Origin: Acanthosoma haemorrhoidale
Taxonomy: Eukaryota > Arthropoda > Insecta > Hemiptera > Acanthosomatidae
DNA: 64,000 bases
Reading direction: 5' to 3'
Assembly (NCBI GenBank): GCA_930367205.1
Contig: OV884012.1
Coordinates: forward strand, 51,047,239-51,111,238
Below, piece after piece: positions 12,110 through 22,436 of this stretch. The stretch's first letter is position 1; every line of letters begins with the position of its first letter. The notes below the pieces were generated by a model. It worked only from the letters and a program-made list of their open reading frames with translations, had not been told where the DNA came from and made no database searches. Position numbers and translations under genes: made by a program.

Positions 12110-12330
12110 CATGTCGGAGAACTAGTGGTCAAGAAAATCATTAAGTCTGTTGCTAACTTATGAACAAAAAAGCAACTGGTTTTGACAGCATGCTACCGGA
12201 GATATTTAAACATTGTTGCCTGATATTAGTCAGTTCTTTTACAGGATATGTTTATCGATGCTGAAGGTGAAGGATGCCTACTTCAGGCCTGAAGAAAACA
12301 ATCAAACTCCCAACTCATAGGAAGGGGCTA
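12110..12330 (+). pseudogene. Non-LTR reverse transcriptase fragment
   Basis: Around 12165 a frame reads NKKATGFDSMLPEIFKH, the conserved RT block usually seen as NKKATGPDGI-PEIFKH. It continues through a decayed segment matching the following region, with internal stops and a frame break just upstream. Only about 70 codons of RT are left and both ends fade into AT-rich DNA. It is an old fragment of a CR1- or RTE-like element; the clade is uncertain. Confidence 0.6.
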
Positions 12331-14659
12331 TAAACTAATTTCATTTTCCATTCATAATTTTCCCTTTCGTTGCTCAGATCCTTTGATAACTCCCACCCAA
12401 AACCATAGTGTTACTGACCTTTAGATTTAATTGTATATTTAGAACCATCGGCAACTTCTTTGGAAATATTCCGTTATTGTCCAGTTTCAGAAACCTCATA
12501 GATCACCTTATGATGTCTTATCATTCCACCTTACCTGTCTACTACCCACCAGGAAGTAACCAAAGCCTTCGGGTTCCTAATGTGAGATATGTATAAGTTC
12601 CATTATGGAGGGGAATGTCAGGAAGATCATGCAACACTACCTGCCACACCCAACGATTTCGAGACGTTCACTGGTAACGGGCTCCTAAAGTAAGATCTAA
12701 AGAATTTCTGGAGGAAAGCCGGTCATAAGTAGACTGAGAACACTCGCTTGACTCGTCTTCATTTGATCACTAGTGACTGCCCGTGCCGAGATAGAACACT
12801 ACCTTTTAAGGTTCTGGAATGTGTTAAAGATCCTTGATAAGAGAGTATGTAGTGAGGTCCGAGTAGGAGTACAACAATTTTCACTTTGTGAGGGTATAGA
12901 TTTAATATGTTAAATAAAAAAAAATTGTAATTTAAAAAAAGTTTATAATATTGCAAGTACATGAAGGCAATAAACTCCTATTTAGATTATATATATGATT
13001 ATAACTATCCGTTAATCCATATTGTTTTTATATTTTTAACCACCTATCATTGCATGATATAGTGTCAGATTTGTGATTCATGAATCAAAATGTCCTACAA
13101 AAATAAGAGCTCTGAGAAATATCTTGCTATCAACTACATTAACTATCATTGTGATGTATATTTAGCTCATCGTCATTACAGTAATAAAAATGACTGATTA
13201 CACTTCCTTACAATCTTTTTCTGTGGTTCACAGAACACTCGTTAATTACGAACAGGTCATTAACTTAATGAGCCCACTCAAGATGAATAGCAGACTCTTT
13301 TGAAGGGTTTTATATTCAGCCTCTAGGTCTGCCAACGAATATAGTCGCTTCTATGGCGGTCATAATTTACTAAATAATATTTCACTCTCTCTTGGACCTT
13401 TTAATGGCGTTAGGGGTGGCATCTGTTTTTAAAAGGAAGAAAGCTATGCTGGATAATTAAATATTTTTCTAGAGAGCTCAAAATCAATATAATTGATTTT
13501 AGAAGCGAGATCTGTTGAAACAACTTTTTCAATAGAGAACTTATCTTTCAAGAAATGTTTTTGTGAATATTTAATAGTTAAAATAAGATATGAAACTTTC
13601 TAAGGTTTCTATTAAGTGGATCACTCAGGTTTCGCTAGGAGCGGATTAACGTCTACACAATACTTCCTGAGGAAATAATCTACCACAAACTACAGAGTTA
13701 GGTAACGGACCTAACCTGAAATGTGATGCCGTTAGGTTACATCTTGACTTGGGGATCCAAAGTTCTCAGGTTAGGGATTGGAATAAAGTAAATATTATCG
13801 AAATAAATGATGATCATAAGTAAAATTTGACCCATTATAAAGTTTTAATACTAAGTCAAAAATGGAAATCTGTTGGTTTCAAATTGTATTAATTTGTAAC
13901 TTACTGTTAATTATAGTATAATAATCCCTTACTTCTAACGAAATGGTTTATTAAACTACTTCTCACCTTCCTGCTCAGATTGATTTTAATTTATGATAAA
14001 GCACCAATAATCGAGCCAACGCCGCAAAAGTAAAAAGGTTAACTAATGGTAAGAACTGAACTCAAAAAGTCAACTTAACTCTCAAGGTATTGGATGGGTA
14101 AGAGATAATAATAATTATGAAATAAAGGTAAAGTTTGTATATCAGCTTTTAGTAAATAGGTAGATTGATCCACCTATATGAAACCAAAACCAAAAAATGT
14201 AAAAAACAAGCTGGTAGCCGACATCTATTACATATAGTAAACAATTAAATGAAACAGCAACAAAGATCATAATGGGGCTCTATGAAATAAAAAATACATA
14301 ACATTACACAGATTTGATAAGCTGATGAATAATAATATTTACAAATGTTTATTACGATGTGCAATGGCTATTTATATAGAACCAATAAATACATAGAACC
14401 AACAACAGGAAACTGAAACAAAACAAAATTAAAGTAACAAATACAAAAATAAAAGTCTCAGAATGTAATGTAATGAATGAATCGTTCCCACATTATGAAA
14501 CGGATGGTGTTGGAATAGGAGAGTTCCAGGATTAGGGTGAGCATTTCAATTATATAGTATTGTTTATATAAGGGAGAGGAGTGATGAAAATTGATGGTTG
14601 AATAATGGATGGACCGAGCAAATATTGTACACGGAATGTGGGTAAGAACTTGGCGCAGC
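12331..14659. other. AT-rich non-coding stretch
   Basis: Nothing supportable was seen. Short ORFs at 12408-12596 and 12759-12962 have no recognisable features. Confidence 0.5.
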
Positions 14660-15236
14660 GGTGAGAGACATGGGAACGCCACGGAGTCACACGCCTAACT
14701 ACGTATGAATGCATGGCAGATCCTTTGTTGGGGGAAATTTAGCTAAAATGAATTTAGTGGCAGCTGCAGATTTTTTTGATATATGGTATTGTAAAAATTT
14801 CAATGTTTTGGTTTTTTCAACACCATAAAAAGCTTCCAGTGTATGTTCTACTGATTTAGCGATGCGCACTTCTGTTATGGGCGCACTGGCTCCTGAATCT
14901 CTGAATACTTTTGCTACTTCTCGTGACTTCTTACTTAACTTGGGTTTCTCAAGGAGAGCGTTTTCACAGCCACTCAAGGCGTGGATAAGAGGGCCATTCT
15001 CCGTTATGTAACTGATAACTGATAAAATATATGACGTTATAGAAAACAAGGAGTCTGGAGCACTACTTCCCCACGGTTTTCTGACACAGATTGGAAAGAG
15101 CAGCAAGACTCTAAGTCAATAAGTCCAGAGGATCTATGCCCTCTCCTATCATTTCCACAGCATCGTATTGTGAAGCTGGGGATTCGGCAGAGTTGACTAT
15201 TAACACGTCTGCATCTTCTGGAGCCTGTTTTACTCC
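14660..15236 (-). pseudogene. Decayed copy of a repetitive 'GEDTDLLVLL...HALSGCDT' protein family
   Basis: Read on the minus strand from 15236, one frame gives a DADVLIVNSAESPAS segment and then GEGIDPLDLLT, followed by an in-frame TAG. After a frame change the 135-codon ORF (14699-15106) carries IHALSGCENALLEK and, further on, AFYGVEKTKTLKFLQYHISKK, which continues toward a FPPTK motif. From memory these motifs, in this order and spacing, mark a multi-copy family of uncharacterised proteins in arthropods and other invertebrates; its usual forms are GEDTDLLVLL, HALSGCDTTSA and LPPT. Here the key positions have changed (GEDTD to GEGID, GCDTT to GCENA) and the frame is broken at least twice. 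The copy is therefore dead. The function and the type of carrier element are not known to me. Confidence 0.6.
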
Positions 15237-15879
15237 TATATTAGTATCTTAAAGTTTATTCCCCAGCAATAAAATAAATCGACGTTTATTGTTTTGTTTT
15301 TTATTTTAGATAAATTTTTCCTGGAGCACTTGAAGTAGTGTATCCTTTTCAAAAAAGGCATCACTTGCATTGGATATGTGACTTCATCTACACCTTTTTG
15401 CATTGTAAAGATTTTCATCTCTGGATCTTTAGGTTATCTATTACCGTAGCGATTTTAATTACCTTTCACAAATCTCAACAAAACTGTGACCTCAATTCAA
15501 ACAACCTTATGAAGAAAGAGTGGTTTCCTTCTTCATAACAAGGTAGATAGATGGTGGTTTATCTACTATCACATCCCGATTTCATGGGAGCTCAGTCTTG
15601 ATAGGTAATAGTGAAAAAGCAAAATACAGAGATGACTTTGTGCCCTTGCAACTTCTCTAGATAAAGACATTGGGTAAGGGGTTTATTCATAAGTAAAATA
15701 AATCTTCATCTTACTGCTTCAATGAACATTCTCTGAACAAATATGATGGTGAACTTCGTCTTTTAAGGTGTTTTGAAAGAATATAGAAAATAAGTATAGG
15801 ACGATAAACGCAATTCCTAAAGCCTTATCTCCCTACAATTCATCGCTTCACATTTATAATTTTTTCCTATTTCTGGAAA
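15237..15879. other. AT-rich non-coding stretch
   Basis: Nothing supportable was seen. Confidence 0.5.
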
Positions 15880-16690
15880 AGAGTGAATGTTCTACCATTA
15901 AATAAAGTTCCTAAACCTACCTCCCCCAAAGACTATCGTCCAATATCTATTCTCTATATCCTTTCAAAACACCTTGAAAGACAAAGTTCTACATCAGCGA
16001 CCTCCATACATTTATCCATCTCTACTCATTCCACTTATGTTTTGTGCCGACGACACGAAAAATTACCTATCCTTTCCTCCTGGTCAGATCCAACGCCTCC
16101 CTATTGATTCAGGAAGATCAGAACCATTTTGAGGCCTCTCTCTCACAATCTTTGATTAAATGTGAATAAATCCAAGGCTATCGTAACTGGTTCACGCCCC
16201 TTCCTCAAAACACTATAGTTGATATTTCCACTCTCAATATCGATATTTTCCCAAAACAACTGTCTATTTTCTATATTTCTTCAGTGGCCAAACTCTATCC
16301 CAGACCATTTTTCCCACCGAATCATTTCCTGGTGTCCTATCTTCTCTTCCCCCGTTCTGACTACGGTTGTGTGGTGGATCGTGGTCTCTCTGGGGATCTT
16401 GAGGCTCGATTAAAGTGGCTAATGAATTGTTTTCTTAGATTTATACACGGGATCCCCAGAGACTGACACATTTCTCAGCTATACTCTAAGTTGGGATGGT
16501 TATACCCTTCCGCCCGTCACAAATGTCATAATTCAAAATACTCCTTACCTTAACATCCTTCAATTCAAATCTGCGAACAAATCCCCCAATACCAGAACCT
16601 ACCTTTCCGATCTGTATTTCTCTTCTCACAAATCTACTTCCTTTGACTTTTATTCATCTCTATTCATTTTTGTTTTTTTATTTCAATTTA
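15880..16690 (+). pseudogene. Internally deleted non-LTR reverse transcriptase pseudogene
   Basis: At 15883-15990 the frame reads VLPLNKVPKP..SPKDYRPISIL followed by LSK-LERQ, a clear RT palm block. Only about 50 bases later comes CADDTKNYLSFPPGQIQ, a decayed FADD catalytic box, so most of the central RT is missing. After several frame changes, 16284-16466 reads SDYGCVVDRGLSGDLEARLKW and then FIHGIPRD, and the following sequence (YSKLGWL..SARHKC) matches the C-terminal region of insect elements of the Jockey/CR1 group. The first residue of the catalytic box has become C. Many stops show it is an old copy, and it is not the same family as copies A-J. Confidence 0.7.
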
Positions 16691-17640
16691 AAGTTGGTGG
16701 TTGTTTACAGTAATGCCATATGTACATATCCATAGAGCATCGTATTATTCACAAGCTTATCAAATCTGTATAATGTTATGCATTTTTTTTTTGTCAGCTT
16801 ATTACGTTCCTTTTTATTATTAATAGTACCAAATTTCCCAAAATAGTTTTTTCATTTCATTTCAGTTTGCTACAAACTGGATGATGCTATGATATACCAT
16901 ATAATTGGGATAATTTTTACTGCTAAGTATTTCTGTTACTCAAACACAAACGCAGAGAAGCCATCCGAGCAGAGGAGTTGAGCTTTAATCTATCTATACT
17001 CTTTTATATTATAGTTATTCCCAGTGAAGTGGAATATTTATTAGTTGGATACCTTTTAAAGTTGACTTTCTATAAGCTTCTAACACCGTTCCCACTGGAA
17101 GGTAATTTCAATAATGTCATCCTACCGTGATATTATAGTCACCTTAATCAGTAATCATTATAAATTGTAATTTAAAGCAGATATATTTAAGAAGAATATG
17201 ATACCAGGGATATAAGCATGTCTGTAGGGCGCATTAATTCACACCATGGAAGGGGCATATATGTGGAGCTACTTAAGATTAACGAGACGCCGTCATTCTC
17301 ATTATCCATGTCGTGGGCCGTAATTAAGTAAGGACATTATTTAATATGGTTTATTGAAGAGGATTTTGGCTGTTACTCTAAATTTGAATAACTTCTATTA
17401 GTCTCATATTTTAAAGTTTATAACTCTTTCATACTATAGTAATAATTGGCGAGGCTTAACGAAATACAAAATAATTTGTAAATAGATTCGCCTGAGGATC
17501 TATAATTGTATATAATTATCTGAAAATTTAAAGGGCCTATGAAGGAACAAAAAAAAAAAAAGCATACTATAGTGTGAAACATTTTAAAAAAAGATTACTT
17601 TCTCATGAAATTGACCTAGATCTCGTTGCGTTAAGTTGTG
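16691..17640. other. AT-rich non-coding stretch
   Basis: Nothing supportable was seen. The first part may be 3' UTR of the preceding RT remnant. Confidence 0.45.
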
Positions 17641-17883
17641 TTAAAATTTAGTGCACAGTTTATGGACAATAAGAGACGCTATCCAGCTTCCATTGTGGCA
17701 AGAGCTTAAATCTGTTACAGCGTTAGTCAGTGTTGTTATTTTAGTCAGTGGTGCTTTGTTCCTGTGAAGACAGGCTAGTACTTTTAGCTATTATAACTGA
17801 GCCCCTTAACTGGAAGTTCGTCGCACGGACCTCTAAAGACTGTGGCAAACCACAGGGACCCCAGAAAAACGGTCGGTACCAGT

Positions 17884-18440
17884 ATGGAAGTCACATATGA
17901 CTTACGTGAACCGAAAGCCTAATTCCCGATAATGTTGATGGTTTTAAACGACCAAAGCGTCAGTGTCAACCAAGAAAAGTGCCGCAAACACCAAGAAAAG
18001 TGCCGCAAACACCAAGAAAAGTGCCGCAAACACCAAGAAAAGTGCCGCAAACACCAATAAACGTGGCGAATTGGTTCGAACCACTTACTTCCATACTTAT
18101 TCACTTACTCATTCAACAAAATTCTGCCACCCCAGCCGCCCCAACGGCAACCATACCTAAGCCTAAGCCAATACCTCCCCTAGTCATAGGGACGTTAAAA
18201 AGCTATGACTTGACTCGTCTGCTATCTGACCAACAGATATCAGGCTACAGATTCGTGCCAGGGAAACAGGAAACAAAAGTGTTCTGTTGCATGGAGCTAG
18301 ATTTTATTTCAACAGTGGCCACTCTTAAAGCAATAAAAGTTCCTTTTCACACCTATACCGAGGAAAACAAAACTAAATAAAAAATTTCTATTGCATAGGT
18401 TCAATTTAACTCACCCGATTGACGAGATTAAAAATAATAG
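17884..18440 (+). pseudogene. Jockey-like ORF1, 5' half (copy B, first segment)
   Basis: ATG at 17884 opens a frame (MEVTYDLREPKA) that is lost after 12 codons; another frame then continues through an Arg/Lys-rich part and a 21-bp tandem repeat. From about 18120 it is Pro-rich, then reads PPLVIGTLKSYDLTRLLSDQ and ends VPFHTYTEENKTK before a stop. After one more frame change KFLLHRFNLTHPIDEIKN matches the start of the PRE_C2HC region seen in copy A as RVVIRNLHPTTPADEIEKEL. The family product is an RNA-binding nucleocapsid-like protein. Homology stops near 18440, where a repeat interrupts it. Upstream, 17640-17883 is moderately GC-rich and may be 5' UTR. Confidence 0.6.
17969..18052 (+). repeat. 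21-bp minisatellite, four perfect copies
   Basis: The unit ACCAAGAAAAGTGCCGCAAAC occurs four times in tandem and is followed by a degenerate fifth start. At 21 bases (7 codons) the repeat preserves the frame; in the ORF1 frame it reads VPQTPRK. It lies in the basic N-terminal region of copy B ORF1. Identical copies inside an otherwise decayed gene indicate recent expansion or homogenisation. Confidence 0.92.
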
Positions 18441-18531
18441 GGTCGTCACGAGGGGGGTGCCAAGTTACCCTAGCCTTAGTGACGAAGTGAGGGTTGATTA
18501 GGCTATGACATGGAAAATTGTTTCATGAGGG

Positions 18532-19338
18532 GTCTTACTATCTGACTCCATATTTGATAGGTATGTGCCCCGACGATGCACTATGTTCAGGAGAAGAGAT
18601 ATAGGGTAGATAGTTTAGGTAGTTTATGTGGTCTTGGAATTACCACGAATTCACACTCGGTATCTGAGGGTAGGCGAAAACCGTTCGGATCCCAAAGACG
18701 AGTGTGAACCGGAGAGAGGCAAACTGGATTGCCGTGGGAGACGCTACTAGGTGATGTTTGTAAGGCCACCGCAGCCGTCGTCCGCAAGGGATAGGAGCTG
18801 CTAGTTTTAGCAGACTAAGGCAGAGAATCCTGCTAGGAAAGTGTGAGGTCTGACAAGGCCGGACTAAAACATAGCGAGGTTACGAAAAGAAAGATCCAGA
18901 GGTCTTCATAAATTAGAAGCCCAAGTCTTGAAACATCAGTGCAACTGCAGGTACCAGTTAGAGAGCCGTTGTTAGAATGATTTACAGGCCAAAAGCCTGC
19001 CCTGCTTATACTCAGCGGTGGTTTGTCAGTAGCCAATGATCTATGGCGTTATTCTGACCAACCGAACCGCAGTTGCGGTGGCGCTTTGTTGGTGTCGGTT
19101 GCGGTTGGCAGTGCTTTACCCTTCCAGCCTCTAACTAGTTTTTTGCAGCTGCGTCTTTTATTGTTTGAAATATTTACAGTGGTATGACTTATGGTTTGGT
19201 AATGTTATTTTCATTTGCTTAAATTAATTTACAACATATTACAACCAATTTACAATATATATACAATAGAGTATAGGGTAATTTATCTTATGTAGTTAGT
19301 GGTCACTAAGGTTGATTTATCTTATGTAGTTAGCGGTC
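18532..19338 (+). repeat. LTR-like dispersed repeat, copy 2, interrupting copy B
   Basis: Blocks at the start (CTCCATATTTGATAGGTATG then CAGGAGAAGAGATATAGGGT) match copies at 11395 and 54413. Near 19165-19185 a block (CTTTTATTG..ATTTACAG) matches copy 1, and GAGTATAGGGTAATTTA near 19270 matches copy 3. A TATA-like TTATAC lies near 19010. A 24-base segment ending the unit is duplicated with a 34-bp period (19281-19304 and 19315-19338, one mismatch). It sits between two halves of a Jockey ORF1, so it looks like an insertion. No clean flanking duplication was found. Confidence 0.45.
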
Positions 19339-19449
19339 GCTACAAATATCATTCCTGGAGGCGGTATTGTCGATGTCTAGAGTCTTCTAAGAACCGACCG
19401 AAATGGCGTCAAGACCGAAGAAATAAAACCGGTTCTTGTAATTGGGGAC

Positions 19450-19680
19450 GCCAGCCTTACGGCAGACAAGATGAAACGAGTCCGCTATATTAACAATTTC
19501 AAGAGACATCCCCATGTGCCTAAACTACTAAGAGCATGGGCACACAAGGCGATGTGTGAGGTGTAACCAGGCTCACGAAACCAGGCACCATGAATAATTC
19601 CATGAATCAGCTGACATCACAGTGTACTGGTCTTACCGAAAGAGCTGCTAGACTTGAGAGGACATTAACGTTTTGTTTGG
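19450..19680 (+). pseudogene. Jockey-like ORF1, zinc-knuckle part (copy B, second segment)
   Basis: Decayed frames read RYINNFKRHPHV, then AWAHKAMC (a changed YGHTKAYC knuckle) and, one frame over, RCVRCNQAHETRHH, matching RCVKCSGQHKSELC of copy A. These are CCHC-type knuckles that bind element RNA in the ribonucleoprotein. The segment sits just upstream of the endonuclease remnant, as expected for ORF1 followed by ORF2. Several stops are present. Confidence 0.5.
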
Positions 19681-22075
19681 TCTAAATATCCTGAATTATA
19701 ACGTTCACGGCCTTAGGCCTTAATAAGCCTTATTATTACTGAAACAAGACTTACGAATAAAGAACCATTTACTGTTCGACAGTACCAGACTTATCGAACT
19801 GATCACCCAGATGGAACAGCTCATGCAGGTACCGCTGTCATTGTCCATAACTCAATTTCCCATCACATAGTTCCTTTGGTAGCACATGATTTCCTTCAAT
19901 CCACTGCAGTGTTAATCAGCACCTTCACTTTTCCCCTTACTCTAGCATCAGTGTACTGCCCTACCAATAAATCAATTACTGATTTGCAATTCATCACCTT
20001 CCTTGACTCCAACGGACATAGTTTCCTTGTGGGTGGGGACTTTAATCCGAAGCACCGACTCTGAGGTTCACAATCCACGAATACAAGAGGACGTGCTTTG
20101 TTGCCAGCACGGAAACATTGCCCCACTATTTCTCCTAACACAGGCACCTACTGGCCATCAAATTACAAACGAAATGCAGATCTTCTTGACTTCTGCTTCT
20201 ACAATTGTTTACGAACACTAAACTATTCACTTATGGGCCTCGATGACCCCTTTTCCGATTATAGTCCTTTAATATTAACCGTTTCCCTTAGACCAATTCA
20301 CGAACTGCCTCCTCCTTCATTTATTAGGGGCCCAGTCGATTAGGAGCACTTCCGCCAGCTTCTTACAGATTCCGTAGACCTCAAAGTGTTCCTGAAAACA
20401 TCCCAAGACCTAGACGATGCAGTGCATTCTTTCACTACTCTGATCCAGAGGTCGGCTGCCCGAGAGGTTGCCCCACCGTCATCCAAAAACACACAATCAG
20501 ATCCTTTACATCAGCATCTCAAAGACCTAATCCAATCCGTAAGCCGCTCCAGAACAGTGTAGGTTGGAGGAATTTGCTCAGCATATTTCCCATACTTTCA
20601 CGCCTCACGTTTCTCATCAAAACCATACTTATGGGACTCTCATTGGAAGATTTCCTTACTTCACCTGTCCCTCTCTCACTTCCACTAAAAGCCGTTAATC
20701 TATCTGAGGTTTAATACCTTCTGAAAAAATTAGCTTACCAAAAACACCCTAGTTATGATTTCCCTGCTCCTCAAGTTCTCAAACAACTCCCTCCTAAAGC
20801 CATCCTAAAACCATCTTCCTAACTTACATTTATAATTGCATTATTCGAACTACGCACTTTACTCTCCTCTGGAAACATTCTATTATTGTCCTATTCGCTA
20901 AACCCGGTAAACCACCCATTGACGCCTTATCTTATCGTCTAATTGGCCTACTCCCTATCCTCTCAAAAATATTTGAAAACTCCTATTAAAACGTATTCTT
21001 CTAATTATTGAATCCAAAAACCTTTTACCTACACACCAGTTTGGTTTCAGCCTTCGATATCTACTGGTCAACAGGGCCTTCGTGTTCTTGATCACTTATC
21101 CTCAGCCCTTGAAACCTAACTGTATTGCCCTGCTGCCTTTCTGGGCATAGCTCAAGCTTTTGACAGGGGCTGGCATGCAGGTTTACTTTACAAGCTCAAA
21201 AGATATTTACCACAGACCCTTTTCCTAATCCTACAGTCCTACTTTTTAAACTACTTCTTCCAAGTCCGCTGTGGCTTAGAATATTCTAATTACTATCCCA
21301 TAAAAGCAGGAGTTCCACAGGGGAATGCTCTGGGTCCCATCCTTTATAAACCATATACCACCAATGTCCCGTCTACTCTCAATACCTCCTTGGCCTCATT
21401 TGAAGATGACACTGCAGTCCACTCATCTCGTCTGGTCCTCGATAGAGGATCCCAAAATCTTCAAAAACGATGATGATGATGAGATTGAGCATTGGGGCAA
21501 CCAATGGTGGATCAAAGTTAATGAAGAAAAATGTTCCTGCATTTCACCTTTTGCCGCAAGTCTTGTCCATTAGGTTTTTTTAATTCCATTACATTTTAAT
21601 TCCTACCCCTGTATCCGAGTTAGTACGGTACATAGGTTTCCACTTCGACAAACGACTTACCTGAAACTCACATACGAGGCTAAAAAGACACGTACTAAAT
21701 AGACGATTTGGACAACTGTACAGACTACTTCAAAGGACATCCCATCTCTCAATAGAAAATAAACTACTAATCTACAAAGTTATACTTAAGCCAATCTGGA
21801 CATACGAAATGGAGCTATGGGGGACAGCAAAAAAGTCGAACATGAACCGTATCTATTCCTTTCAATCAAAAGTCCTTAGAACAACAGTAAATGCCCCTTA
21901 TTACGTCAGCAACAAAATCCTTCATAACGATCTTAATATTCATTCTCGAACTCATTCCTTCCAAGTTCATTAAATCTCATAGTAACCTATCCAACCAAGC
22001 TAATCCCCTAGCACAGTCATTGCAAGGCTGCACTCATCCCTATAATCCTGGAGACAAAAAGGCAGTGGCCTCGTG
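19681..22075 (+). pseudogene. Jockey-like ORF2, heavily mutated (copy B)
   Basis: The order of an APE endonuclease and RT is preserved but broken by many stops and frameshifts. At 19765 on, frames match copy A through PFTVRQYQTYRTDHPDG and HAGTAVIVHNSISHHIVPL. VGGDFN near 20031 is the endonuclease core. From about 20850 the RT follows, with GVPQG at about 21310 and the catalytic box at about 21400 reading FEDDTAV where intact copies have FADD. The C-terminal region matches copies A, C and D up to the end of the gene near 22075. The product would have been the enzyme for target-primed insertion; this copy cannot make it. Confidence 0.85.
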
Positions 22076-22436
22076 ACCTGCTATAAATGCGTAACAGTGG
22101 GAGTGCTGACCATGGGCAGTTTCTCCAATCATGTCCTGAGCGTATGTGGCTTTCACGCTCTTCGTCAGCCTCAACTGGATCGTATACGGTGACGCGGCTG
22201 ACGGAGGAGCGTTGGGGACTTCCCAAGACTCCACTTCCAATCTTGGAATACATGGAATCTTTCGAATGTGAGGGAGGTGACAACCATGTGGATTTGGGAG
22301 GTCTCTGGGCTGTTTTTAAATACTGTACGAATGAGCCAGTGAATGAAAATTGTAAATATGGTATGAATGAAGCATTTATCCTAATAACTTATTGCCCAAT
22401 GAGGTAGATTGTAATTTTATCATAATAAAGTTGTTT
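22076..22436 (+). mobile_element. 3' UTR of copy B
   Basis: The conserved 3' region of the family (about 360 bases) ends with GCAGATT-like sequence (here GTAGATT), GTAATTTTATCAT and AATAAAG at 22424-22430. No poly(A) follows. It matches copies C to H over most of its length. Confidence 0.85.
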
